DNA of 12,363 nucleotides from an uncultured beta proteobacterium (GTDB lineage Bacteria > Pseudomonadota > Gammaproteobacteria > Burkholderiales > Burkholderiaceae): positions 1-12,363 of the forward strand of contig CAJAFJ010000432.1 in assembly GCA_903938955.1 (NCBI GenBank). The letters are read 5' to 3'. Positions 1 through 6,728 of the stretch are shown here, in pieces. A program made the position numbers and the translations under genes. The stretch's first letter is position 1; every line of letters begins with the position of its first letter. The notes beneath the pieces were generated by a model. That model saw nothing but the letters and a program-made list of their open reading frames with translations, did no database searches and had not been told where the DNA came from.

Positions 1-51
1 AACATCAGCGCGGCCTTGTCCGGGCAGCTGCATGGTTGCAGACGCGCTCAT
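1..51 (-). CDS. cysT: Probable sulfate ABC transporter permease CysT, first 17 codons only (runs off the left edge)
   Basis: An open frame begins with ATG at 51-49, directly after the TAA stop of the sulfate-binding protein gene, so the junction reads TAAATG with no spacer. The 17 visible residues begin MSASATMQLPGQ. This is a hydrophilic, proline-containing lead-in of the kind that precedes the first membrane helix of CysT (CysU) permeases. Identification rests mainly on position: in sbp-cysTWA operons the inner-membrane permease gene follows the binding protein. No transmembrane segment or permease motif is visible in so short a piece. An alternative start is the internal ATG at 33-31. The gene could also be another component of the same transporter, or the frame could be chance, but tight abutment on the same strand favours a real coupled gene. 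Confidence 0.5.
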   Translation of the reverse strand, partial: MSASATMQLPGQGRADV

Positions 52-1056
52 TTACTTGCCCGCCGTGTACAGCTTGTCGAACTGGCCACCGTCGTTGAAG
101 TGCACTTTTTGCGCTTCAGCCAGCGAGCCAAAGTAGTCGCTCACGGCGAACAACTGGAGCGGCTTGAAGGTGCTGGCGTATTTCTTCAACAGCGCGGCAG
201 AGCGCGGGCGCAGCGCGTGTTTGGCGGCAATTTCCTGCGCTTCATCCGAGTACAGGTAGTCCAGATACGCCTTGGCTAACGCGCCCGTGCCTTTTTTGGC
301 CACCGTGCGCTCCACCACCGCCACCGGGTTTTCAGCCACGATGCTGATGGACGGGTGAATGGCATCGACCTTGCCCACGCCAAATTCGCGGTCCACCGAC
401 AGCACTTCAGACTCAAACGTCACCAGCACATCGCCAATATTGCGTTGCAAAAAGATGGTGGTCGCATCGCGCCCGCCCTTGGCCAGTACCGGCACGTTCT
501 TGAACAGCTTGGCGACAAACTCGGCCGCCTGCGCGTCGGTGCCGCCCTTCTTGCGCACATAACCCCACGCCGCCAGATAGGCCATGCGGCCATTGCCGCC
601 GGTTTTAGGGTTGACCACGATCACCTGAATGCCGGGTTTGATCAGATCATCCCAATCCTTGATGTTCTTGGGGTTGCCGTTGCGGGTGAGAAACAGCATG
701 GTCGAACTGGTCGGCGAAGCGTTGCCCGGAAAGCGCTTGGCCCAGTCTTTGGCCACGATGCCAGTGCTGGCCAAAAAGTCCACATCGGTGGTGGTGTTCA
801 TGGTCACCACGTCGGCGTCCAAGCCGTCGTTCACGGCCCGCGCCTGCGCGCTGGAGCCGCCGTGGGACTGGTCAATCTTGATGTCCTTGCCGGTGGTTTT
901 CTTGTAGTTCGCGACAAAAGCGCCGTTGTAGTCTTTGTAAAACTCGCGTGACACGTCGTAGGAGGCGTTCAGCAGCGTGGTTTGTGCCGTGGCCCATTGG
1001 CCAGCGCTCAGCGCCAATCCGGCCAAGGCCAAAGTCAGTTTTTGTTTGAGTTTCAT
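52..1056 (-). CDS. sbp: Sulfate ABC transporter periplasmic substrate-binding protein (Sbp/CysP family)
   Basis: This is a periplasmic binding protein that delivers sulfate, or a related oxyanion, to the CysTWA permease and ATPase. Its 334 residues match the usual family length. A signal peptide is clear: Lys-rich start, hydrophobic core around residues 8-19, and likely cleavage after ATA at 22-24. Family hallmarks are LLNASYDVSRE (28-38), SHGGSS (64-69), the NPK loop (149-151), YLAAWGY (160-166) and EIAAKH (275-280), and the C-terminus resembles E. coli Sbp. The start ATG at 1056-1054 overlaps the TGA of the upstream hydrolase gene (ATGA), with GGAG five bases before it. Compared with remembered E. 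coli and Salmonella Sbp, two side-chain sulfate ligands differ: Ser130 corresponds to Gly153 and Trp192 to Phe214. Specificity could therefore be shifted, for example to thiosulfate. The family call is firm; the exact ligand is not. Confidence 0.93.
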   Translation of the reverse strand: MKLKQKLTLALAGLALSAGQWATAQTTLLNASYDVSREFYKDYNGAFVANYKKTTGKDIKIDQSHGGSSAQARAVNDGLDADVVTMNTTTDVDFLASTGIVAKDWAKRFPGNASPTSSTMLFLTRNGNPKNIKDWDDLIKPGIQVIVVNPKTGGNGRMAYLAAWGYVRKKGGTDAQAAEFVAKLFKNVPVLAKGGRDATTIFLQRNIGDVLVTFESEVLSVDREFGVGKVDAIHPSISIVAENPVAVVERTVAKKGTGALAKAYLDYLYSDEAQEIAAKHALRPRSAALLKKYASTFKPLQLFAVSDYFGSLAEAQKVHFNDGGQFDKLYTAGK

Positions 1057-1640
1057 GCGGACTCCAGTTGATTGATTGAAAGATGCGACAAAGTCGGAAC
1101 CGCGATGGACGCGGGGTAGTGTTCGCCGGTGAGCGACTGCAGCAGTGCCAGCCCCAGGGGCCAGGCACCAAAGCCAGATTCGATGTTGATGTGCCCGGCC
1201 TTTTGCAAGCGCACAAACTCAGATCCCCACGCCCGAGAATAAGCGCCTGCGGTGCGCACCGGGCAAAAGGGGTCATTGCTGCTGGCCACAATGATGCTGC
1301 GGTACGGCAGCGGCTGGTATGGCACCGGGGCAAAGTCGGCCAGAATGCCGCGCCGCTCCGGGTCGGCCGGCGCCACCAACAGGGCACCTTGAATGCGCGC
1401 GGTGGCCTCGGGTGGCAAATGCGTGGTGGCGATGCAGCCCAGGCTGTGCGCCACGATCACCACCGGGTCGGGTTGTTCAAGAATGGTGCGGGTGATGGAC
1501 GCCACCCAGGCACTGCGCGAGGGCGTGATCCAGTCGTCTTGCTGCACCCGCACCGCGCCGGGCAGCTGCTCGGCCCACAGGCTTTGCCAGTGACCGGGGC
1601 CGGAATCACGCCAGCCGGGAACGATGATGATGCTTGCCAT
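1053..1640 (-). CDS. RBBP9/YdeN-family alpha/beta serine hydrolase
   Basis: This 195-residue protein is a single-domain alpha/beta hydrolase of the RBBP9/YdeN family. The N-terminal strand and motif IIIVPGWRDSGPGHW (4-18) is typical of the family and fixes the ATG at 1640. The nucleophile elbow is AHSLGC, with Ser66. The rest of the likely triad is Asp123 in SSNDPF and His150 in KAGHIN. There is no signal peptide, so the protein should be cytoplasmic. Family members are small serine hydrolases whose natural substrates are mostly unknown. The gene overlaps the sulfate-binding protein gene by 4 bases and is the first gene after a 145-bp AT-rich spacer, so it appears to head the sulfate transport operon. 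No Shine-Dalgarno sequence is visible before its start. A role in sulfur metabolism is suggested only by position. Confidence 0.9.
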   Translation of the reverse strand: MASIIIVPGWRDSGPGHWQSLWAEQLPGAVRVQQDDWITPSRSAWVASITRTILEQPDPVVIVAHSLGCIATTHLPPEATARIQGALLVAPADPERRGILADFAPVPYQPLPYRSIIVASSNDPFCPVRTAGAYSRAWGSEFVRLQKAGHINIESGFGAWPLGLALLQSLTGEHYPASIAVPTLSHLSINQLESA

Positions 1641-1785
1641 GTTAAGGGGATGTCGTTGTGTTTGAGAGTCAAAGAACAGGTTGAGGCGGATTGTGAAGCG
1701 CCCCTATTCAAACTCAAACTACTTATTTCCCATTTGTTTATCCAAAAAACAATATAAAGAAACCAAAATCCTAGCCCCTGCGCGC
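1641..1785 (-). promoter_or_regulatory. AT-rich intergenic region, probable promoter/operator of the hydrolase-sbp-cys operon
   Basis: This 145-bp spacer separates the end of the uronate operon from the start of the sulfate operon. Bases 1705-1770 are strongly AT-rich against GC-rich surroundings. Reading the minus strand, a weak sigma-70-like pair is TTGGTT (1766-1761), 18 bases, then GATAAA (1742-1737); both hexamers are imperfect. Between this and the ATG lie four TCAAA-type elements: a tandem TCAAAC pair at 1708-1719 and a dyad TTTGA-GAG-TCAAA at 1661-1673. Sulfate transport operons of proteobacteria are usually activated by the LysR-type regulator CysB, so this is where such sites would be expected, but I cannot match a defined CysB consensus. 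I found no convincing hairpin plus U-tract to terminate the upstream operon. Confidence 0.4.
1661..1673. repeat. Short inverted repeat TTTGA-GAG-TCAAA, possible operator
   Basis: The sequence TTTGAGAGTCAAA is a perfect 5-bp inverted repeat around a 3-bp centre. It lies 20 bases upstream of the hydrolase ATG at 1640 in the putative leader of the sulfate operon. The same half-site recurs as a tandem TCAAACTCAAAC at 1708-1719. This could be a regulator binding site. A 13-bp dyad can also arise by chance, so confidence is low. Confidence 0.25.
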
Positions 1786-2685
1786 TCAATCCACCGGGGT
1801 TGTCGGCACCAGCGCAGTACTTCGCGCCACGTGAATGCGCATCGTGGCGTGCGTGGATTCACCGGCTTGCAGCTGGCGAACGCCCAGCCCGGCCGCGCTC
1901 GCACCGGGCGCGCCCATCAAATGGAACGCATTGTTGACGTGGCTGACCGGCTCCATGGCGACAAAGTGGCGGCTGTCGTTGGTGAACACCACCAGGCGAT
2001 CCAGGCTGGACGTCACGCGGGTGTGCAGTTGTTCATCGCGCAAATGCACCACGCCGGGCCAGCCGTCATAGCAATGATCCACCTCCAGCGCGGCGCAGTC
2101 GGTGTCCAGGCCCGGTGAGGCGGCACGGTGCGTGGGCAGTTTGTCGGCCCCCATTTCCCAGCGCCCGCTGGCGTCAAACGAAAGATGGCTGCGTTGGCGT
2201 TTGACAAAGTAGGGGTGCCAGCCCAGCCCGGCTGGAACGATGTGGGCAGACCGGTTGCACAAGCTCAGGCTGAGGTCCAGCGCGTGGGCGCTCAAGCGGA
2301 ACGTCTGCACGGCTGCGAAGGCGAACGGCCAGCTCTCATCCGGCAAGTGCTCATAGGCCAGCCGCGCATGCTGGGCGCTGGCCTCCAACACGCGCCAGGG
2401 CCGCTGCCAGCCGACACCGTGAATGGCATGGGGCTCGTCGCCGACGGTGGTTTGCAGCGGGTAACGGCTGCCGTTCCACAGCAGGCTGGCGTGCCCGACG
2501 CGGTTTGAAAATGGCAACAGCGGAAAGCATCCGGCTTGGCGGGCGCTGCTCAGCGCCGGGGTCGCCGGGACGCGCAGCACGGGAATAGCGTCCAGCCACA
2601 AGCCGGCAACACAGCCCCCGATGTCAGGCGCTATGTCACACCGAAAAGTCTGACACGACAGTTCGATGACGGCGGTTGGGCTCAT
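1786..2685 (-). CDS. Aldose 1-epimerase (GalM-like mutarotase), candidate uronate mutarotase
   Basis: This protein of 299 residues belongs to the aldose 1-epimerase family, which interconverts alpha and beta anomers of sugars in the cytoplasm. Visible motifs are the substrate-binding Asn61-Arg62 in FSNRVG, the HAIHG segment (86-90) with His89, the catalytic-acid region GWHPYF with His157, and the general-base Glu245 in MEPVSHVNN. No signal peptide is present. The start chosen is the ATG at 2685-2683, which shares one base with the TGA of the galactarate dehydratase gene (TGATG). A TTG one codon upstream is possible but less likely. It is the last gene of the uronate operon. Given the neighbours, I infer that it equilibrates glucuronate or galacturonate anomers for uronate dehydrogenase rather than serving galactose metabolism. 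The family call is strong; the substrate is an inference. Confidence 0.88.
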   Translation of the reverse strand: MSPTAVIELSCQTFRCDIAPDIGGCVAGLWLDAIPVLRVPATPALSSARQAGCFPLLPFSNRVGHASLLWNGSRYPLQTTVGDEPHAIHGVGWQRPWRVLEASAQHARLAYEHLPDESWPFAFAAVQTFRLSAHALDLSLSLCNRSAHIVPAGLGWHPYFVKRQRSHLSFDASGRWEMGADKLPTHRAASPGLDTDCAALEVDHCYDGWPGVVHLRDEQLHTRVTSSLDRLVVFTNDSRHFVAMEPVSHVNNAFHLMGAPGASAAGLGVRQLQAGESTHATMRIHVARSTALVPTTPVD

Positions 2686-4250
2686 CAAGTGATGGGCGCC
2701 GGGTTGAACAGCACCAGCGCGTTGTGCAGCTTCCAGTGTTCGGCCCAGGTTTGCTGGCCGCTGGCCACCGCCAGCATCAGCTCAAACAGCTCCCAGCCCA
2801 CGTCCTCGATGCTGGCCTCGCCGCTGGCGATGCGCCCGGCATTCACGTCCATCAGGTCGTGCCAGCGGCGCGCCAGGTCGTTGCGCGTGGCGACCTTGAT
2901 CACCGGACACTCGGCCAGCCCATACGGCGTGCCACGGCCGGTGGTGAAGATGTGCAGGTTCATGCCCGCCGCCAGTTGCAGCGTGCCGCAAATAAAGTCA
3001 CTGGCCGGGGTGGCGGCATAGATCAAGCCCTTTTGCGTGAGCTTCTCACCCGGCGACAACACGCCGCTAATCGGCGCCGTGCCAGACTTGATGATCGAGC
3101 CCATCGCCTTCTCGACGATGTTCGACAAGCCGCCTTTTTTGTTGCCCGGGGTGGTGTTGGCGCTGCGGTCAACGCGACCTTTGGCCAGATAGGCGTCGTA
3201 CCAGGCCATCTCGCGCACCATGGCCTCGGCCACGTCCGGCGTGCTGGCGCGAGCGGTCAGCTGGTCGATGCCGTCGCGCACTTCTGTCACTTCGGAAAAC
3301 ATCACGGTGGCCCCGGCGCGCACCAGCAAGTCGGTGGCAAAACCGACCGCCGGATTGGCGGTGACGCCCGAGAACGCATCGCTGCCGCCGCACTGCACGC
3401 CCACCACCAGTTCCGACGCGGGACAGGTCTCGCGCCGGCGCTGGTTCAGGCGCTCCAGATGCACTTTGGCTTGCCGCATGACCGAGTCGATCATGGCCAT
3501 GAAGCCGACATGGGCGTCGTCCTGCAGGCACACCACATCAAGCGCTTCTTGCGCCCCGCGCTGGTCGCTGATCGGGATCGAACCCGGTGGCAACAGGCGC
3601 TCGGGCTGCAGCTTCTCGCAACCCAGGCTGACCACCATCACCTCGCCGCCAAAATTCGGGTTCAGGCTGATGTTGCGCAGGGTGCGGATCGGGATGATGG
3701 CATCGGGCGCATCAATCGCCACGCCACAGCCGTAGCTGTGCTCCAGCCCCACCACATCGTCCACATGCGGATACTGCGGCAGCAGCTCGGCCTTGATGCG
3801 CTGCACCGCAAAATCCACCACCCCCGCCACACACTGCACCGTGGTGGTGATGGCCAGAATGTTGCGGCTGCCCACCGAGCCGTCGGCATTGCGGTAACCC
3901 TGAAAGGTGTAGCCGTCCAGCGCGGGCAAGGGCGGCGGCTGGAGCGTGGCCATCGGCAGCCCCACCAGCTCCCGGGCTTCGGGCATTTGCAGCAGGCCCT
4001 CATGCACCCAGCTGCCAGCGGCGATGTCGCGCAAGGCCTGGCCGATGACCACGTTGTAACGCCGCACCGGCGCACCGGCAGCCAAATCAACCAGCGCCAC
4101 CTTGTGGCCTTGCGGCACTTTCTCGCACAGCGTCAAGCCCGAGGCAAACACGGCACCTGCGGGCAGGCCGCCGTCATTGACCACGATCGCGACGTTGTCG
4201 GCCTCGTGCATGCGGATGAAAAGAGGCGCCAGCGCCGCACTGTCTGACAT
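2685..4250 (-). CDS. garD: Galactarate dehydratase (GarD, UxaA/GarD family)
   Basis: GarD removes water from galactarate (mucate) to give 5-dehydro-4-deoxy-D-glucarate in the cytoplasm. The 521 residues match the E. coli enzyme in length and closely in sequence as I recall it. The N-terminal SAF-like domain contains [12 protein letters not shown] (18-29) and VPQGHKVAL (45-53). It is followed by [13 protein letters not shown] (118-130), [10 protein letters not shown] (173-182), [10 protein letters not shown] (197-206) with [12 protein letters not shown] (209-220), [17 protein letters not shown] (287-303), SPGNKKGG-type segment (368-374) and [10 protein letters not shown] (435-444), ending in NPAPIT. 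Cys176, Cys211 and Cys287 sit in conserved motifs and may bind metal. The ATG at 4250 is preceded by AAGGAG at good spacing. It lies 30 bases after the aldehyde dehydrogenase gene, and its stop overlaps the mutarotase start. It supplies the galacturonate branch of the pathway. Confidence 0.96.
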   Translation of the reverse strand: MSDSAALAPLFIRMHEADNVAIVVNDGGLPAGAVFASGLTLCEKVPQGHKVALVDLAAGAPVRRYNVVIGQALRDIAAGSWVHEGLLQMPEARELVGLPMATLQPPPLPALDGYTFQGYRNADGSVGSRNILAITTTVQCVAGVVDFAVQRIKAELLPQYPHVDDVVGLEHSYGCGVAIDAPDAIIPIRTLRNISLNPNFGGEVMVVSLGCEKLQPERLLPPGSIPISDQRGAQEALDVVCLQDDAHVGFMAMIDSVMRQAKVHLERLNQRRRETCPASELVVGVQCGGSDAFSGVTANPAVGFATDLLVRAGATVMFSEVTEVRDGIDQLTARASTPDVAEAMVREMAWYDAYLAKGRVDRSANTTPGNKKGGLSNIVEKAMGSIIKSGTAPISGVLSPGEKLTQKGLIYAATPASDFICGTLQLAAGMNLHIFTTGRGTPYGLAECPVIKVATRNDLARRWHDLMDVNAGRIASGEASIEDVGWELFELMLAVASGQQTWAEHWKLHNALVLFNPAPIT

Positions 4251-4280
4251 GACAAATCTCCTTGACGAAATGGCGCTGTT

Positions 4281-5720
4281 TCAGGCCAGGGTGTAGGCCG
4301 TTTTCACGATGGTGAAGAACTCCTGCGCATAACGGCCCTGCTCGCGCGAACCGTAGCTGGAGCCCTTGCGGCCGCCAAACGGCACGTGGTAATCGACCCC
4401 GGCGGTCGGCAGGTTGACCATCACCATGCCGGCCTGGCTGTGGCGCTTGAAGTGCGTGGCGTATTTGAGCGAAGTGGTGGCCACCCCGGCGGCCAGGCCA
4501 AACGGGGTGTTGTTGGCCTCGGCCAGCGCTTCGTCGTAACCCTTGACGCGAATGATGCTGGCGACCGGGCCAAACACCTCCTCGCGGTTGATGCGCATGT
4601 CGGCCGTGGTGTCGGTCAACAGGGCCGGGGCCATGTAAAAGCCTTCGGTGCCGCGTTGCAGGCGTTCACCACCCGCGACCAGCAGCGCACCTTCGGCCTG
4701 GCCGATGGCGACATAACTCAGGTCCTGCTCCAGTTGCGACAAGGACGACACCGGGCCGATGTCTATGCCCGCCTGCAACGCGTCACCGACCTTGAGGCTG
4801 GCCATGCGCGCCTTGAGCGCTTCGACAAAGCGGGGGTAAATGCCGTCGGTCACGATCAGGCGACTGGAGGCGGTGCAGCGCTGGCCGGTGGAGAAGAAGG
4901 CGCTTTGCACGCTGAGTTCCACCGCTTGTGCCAGGTCGGCGTCGTCCAGAATGACCTGCGGGTTTTTGCCGCCCATCTCCAGCTGCACTTTTTTCAGGTT
5001 GGCGGCGCACTGCTGGGCAATGCGGCCACCCACACCTTGCGAGCCGGTGAAGCTGATGCCGTCCACCCCGGGGTGGTTCACCAGCGGGTCGCCAATCACG
5101 CTGCCACGCCCCATCACCAGGTTGAAAACCCCGGCCGGGATGCCGCTGCGGCTGATGATCTCGGCCAGCGCCCAGGCGCAACCGGGCACCAGATCGGCCG
5201 GTTTGAACACCACGCAATTGCCGTAGGCCAGCGCGGGCGCAATCTTCCAGGCCGGGATGGCAATCGGGAAGTTCCACGGCGTGATGACACCGACCACGCC
5301 CAGCGGTTCACGCGTCACCTCCACCCCAATGCCGGGGCGCACTGACGGCAGCACCTCCCCGGCGGCGCGCAGGCATTCACCGGCGAAAAACTTGAAGATG
5401 TTGCCGGCACGCGCCACTTCGCCAATCGCTTCCGGCTTGGTCTTGCCTTCTTCACGCGCCAGCAGCGTGCCCAGTTCTTCACGCCGGGCCAGGATTTCGG
5501 TACCGATTTTGTCGAGCGCATCGGCACGGGCCTGGATGCCGGAGGTGGACCAAGCCGGGAAGGCAGCCCGCGCAGCCTGCACCGCAGCGTCGAGTTGTTC
5601 GGCCGTGGCCTGCGTGTAATCGCCAATCACATCGCCCAAATTGGACGGGTTGAAGTTGGGCGCGTAAGCGCTGCCGGCCAGCCATTGGCCGCCGATCAGG
5701 TTGTCGTGTTGCTGTGTCAT
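4281..5720 (-). CDS. 2-oxoglutarate semialdehyde (2,5-dioxovalerate) dehydrogenase, NAD(P)+-dependent
   Basis: This aldehyde dehydrogenase catalyses the last pathway step, 2-oxoglutarate semialdehyde to 2-oxoglutarate, feeding the TCA cycle. All family residues are visible in the 479-residue protein: Asn150 in TPWNFP, Lys173 in VFKPAD for cofactor, the FTGSQGVGG loop (224-232), general-base Glu248 in LEMGGKNP, catalytic Cys282 in STGQRCTAS, Glu381 in EEVFGP, and FGGRKGSSYGSREQG (448-462) near the C-terminus. The LEMGGKNP and FFSTGQRCTASSR pattern is characteristic of KGSADHs in sugar-acid pathways. I chose the ATG at 5720; a TTG at 5735 would add five residues (MNEPT). Neither start has a recognisable Shine-Dalgarno sequence, so translation may depend on the upstream kdgD gene, whose stop is 22 bases away. 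Succinate-semialdehyde dehydrogenase is the main alternative, but context argues against it. Confidence 0.94.
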   Translation of the reverse strand: MTQQHDNLIGGQWLAGSAYAPNFNPSNLGDVIGDYTQATAEQLDAAVQAARAAFPAWSTSGIQARADALDKIGTEILARREELGTLLAREEGKTKPEAIGEVARAGNIFKFFAGECLRAAGEVLPSVRPGIGVEVTREPLGVVGVITPWNFPIAIPAWKIAPALAYGNCVVFKPADLVPGCAWALAEIISRSGIPAGVFNLVMGRGSVIGDPLVNHPGVDGISFTGSQGVGGRIAQQCAANLKKVQLEMGGKNPQVILDDADLAQAVELSVQSAFFSTGQRCTASSRLIVTDGIYPRFVEALKARMASLKVGDALQAGIDIGPVSSLSQLEQDLSYVAIGQAEGALLVAGGERLQRGTEGFYMAPALLTDTTADMRINREEVFGPVASIIRVKGYDEALAEANNTPFGLAAGVATTSLKYATHFKRHSQAGMVMVNLPTAGVDYHVPFGGRKGSSYGSREQGRYAQEFFTIVKTAYTLA

Positions 5721-5742
5721 GGTCGGTTCGTTCAAGCGGGTG

Positions 5743-6654
5743 TTACTGGGGGCCGAGCTTCTGGATCAGGGCCGCGAGTTCTTCCCTCTCGTGGGGTTTG
5801 AGGTCGGTCAGCGGCGCGCGCACCGGACCGGCGTCGTGGCCCACAATCCGGGCCCCGGCCTTGATGATGCTGACGCCATAACCGGGCACCCGGTTGCGAA
5901 TCTCCAGGTAAGGCATGAAAAAGTCCTTGAGCAGGCGGTGCTGGGTCGCCAGGTCATCATTGGCAACCGCGTGGTAAAAATCCACTGCAGTTTTAGGGAT
6001 GAAGTTGAAAACCGCTGACGAATACACCGGCGTACCCAGCGCCTTGTAGGCCGCCGCGTAGACCTCGGCCGTGGGCAGGCCGCCGAGGTAGGAGAAGCGG
6101 TCGCCCATCTTCATGTAAATGGAAGACATGATTTCAATGTCGCCAATGCCGTCCTTGAAGCCGATCAGATTCGGGCAGCGGTCCGCCAATATGGCGAGGG
6201 AATCGGGCGTGAGCCGGCAGACATTGCGGTTGTACACAATCACGCCAAACTTGACGCTCTTGCAAACGGCTTCGACATGCGCAATCAGGCCTTCCTGGCC
6301 GGCTTCGGTCAGGTAATGCGGCAGCAGCAGAATGCCATGCGCGCCTTGGCGTTCGGCCTCCTGCGCGCACTGAATGGCGAACCGGGTCGGGCCGCCCACC
6401 CCCGCGATGATCGGCACCTTGCCACGGCAGGTGTCCACCGCGGTTTTGATGATGGCCGGGTATTCATCCGCCGTGAGCGAAAAGAATTCGCCGGTGCCGC
6501 CCGCGGCAAACAGCGCGGTAGCGCCATACGGGGCCAGCCATTCCAGACGCTCGATATAGCTTTTGGGGCGGAAGTCGCCCTGCTCGTCAAAGTCGGTGAC
6601 GGGGAAAGACAAAAGGCCGGAGCTGACGATGGTTTTAAGGTCTTGGGGATTCAT
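5743..6654 (-). CDS. kdgD: 5-dehydro-4-deoxyglucarate dehydratase (KdgD, DHDPS/NAL aldolase superfamily)
   Basis: KdgD converts 5-dehydro-4-deoxy-D-glucarate to 2-oxoglutarate semialdehyde with loss of water and CO2. The 303-residue protein is a TIM barrel of the dihydrodipicolinate synthase and N-acetylneuraminate lyase superfamily. The substrate carboxylate motif GGTGE is at 52-56, the conserved Tyr141 lies in IVYNRN, and the Schiff-base Lys167 lies in [10 protein letters not shown]. The opening [13 protein letters not shown] (11-23), the ADEYPAI segment (62-68) and [10 protein letters not shown] (218-227) are typical of KdgD rather than DapA. The ATG at 6654 is preceded by AAAGGA at good spacing. 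A 74-base gap separates it from the glucarate dehydratase gene. It is the convergence point, since both GudD and GarD produce its substrate. Confidence 0.96.
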   Translation of the reverse strand: MNPQDLKTIVSSGLLSFPVTDFDEQGDFRPKSYIERLEWLAPYGATALFAAGGTGEFFSLTADEYPAIIKTAVDTCRGKVPIIAGVGGPTRFAIQCAQEAERQGAHGILLLPHYLTEAGQEGLIAHVEAVCKSVKFGVIVYNRNVCRLTPDSLAILADRCPNLIGFKDGIGDIEIMSSIYMKMGDRFSYLGGLPTAEVYAAAYKALGTPVYSSAVFNFIPKTAVDFYHAVANDDLATQHRLLKDFFMPYLEIRNRVPGYGVSIIKAGARIVGHDAGPVRAPLTDLKPHEREELAALIQKLGPQ

Positions 6655-6728
6655 GATGGGTCCTTTTTAGGTGAGTCAATTAAGGGTGACGGGCGTCCGT
6701 TGCATAAGCAAGGTGGTGGCAAGCGTGT

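Noticed and set aside
355..951. 198-codon plus-strand frame inside the sulfate-binding protein gene
   Set aside because: It is antisense to a well-matched Sbp family protein and has no start context or motifs.
1765..1810. CCCC/GGGG pairing across the mutarotase stop followed by TTTT as a terminator for the uronate operon
   Set aside because: The stem is only about four pairs with a long loop and the T-run is short and displaced; not convincing.
2676..4247. A 523-codon open frame on the plus strand covering nearly the whole galactarate dehydratase gene
   Set aside because: It is exactly antisense to garD, whose product matches a known enzyme end to end. The plus-strand product is rich in His, Arg, Gln and Ala without recognisable motifs, a typical shadow in GC-rich DNA.
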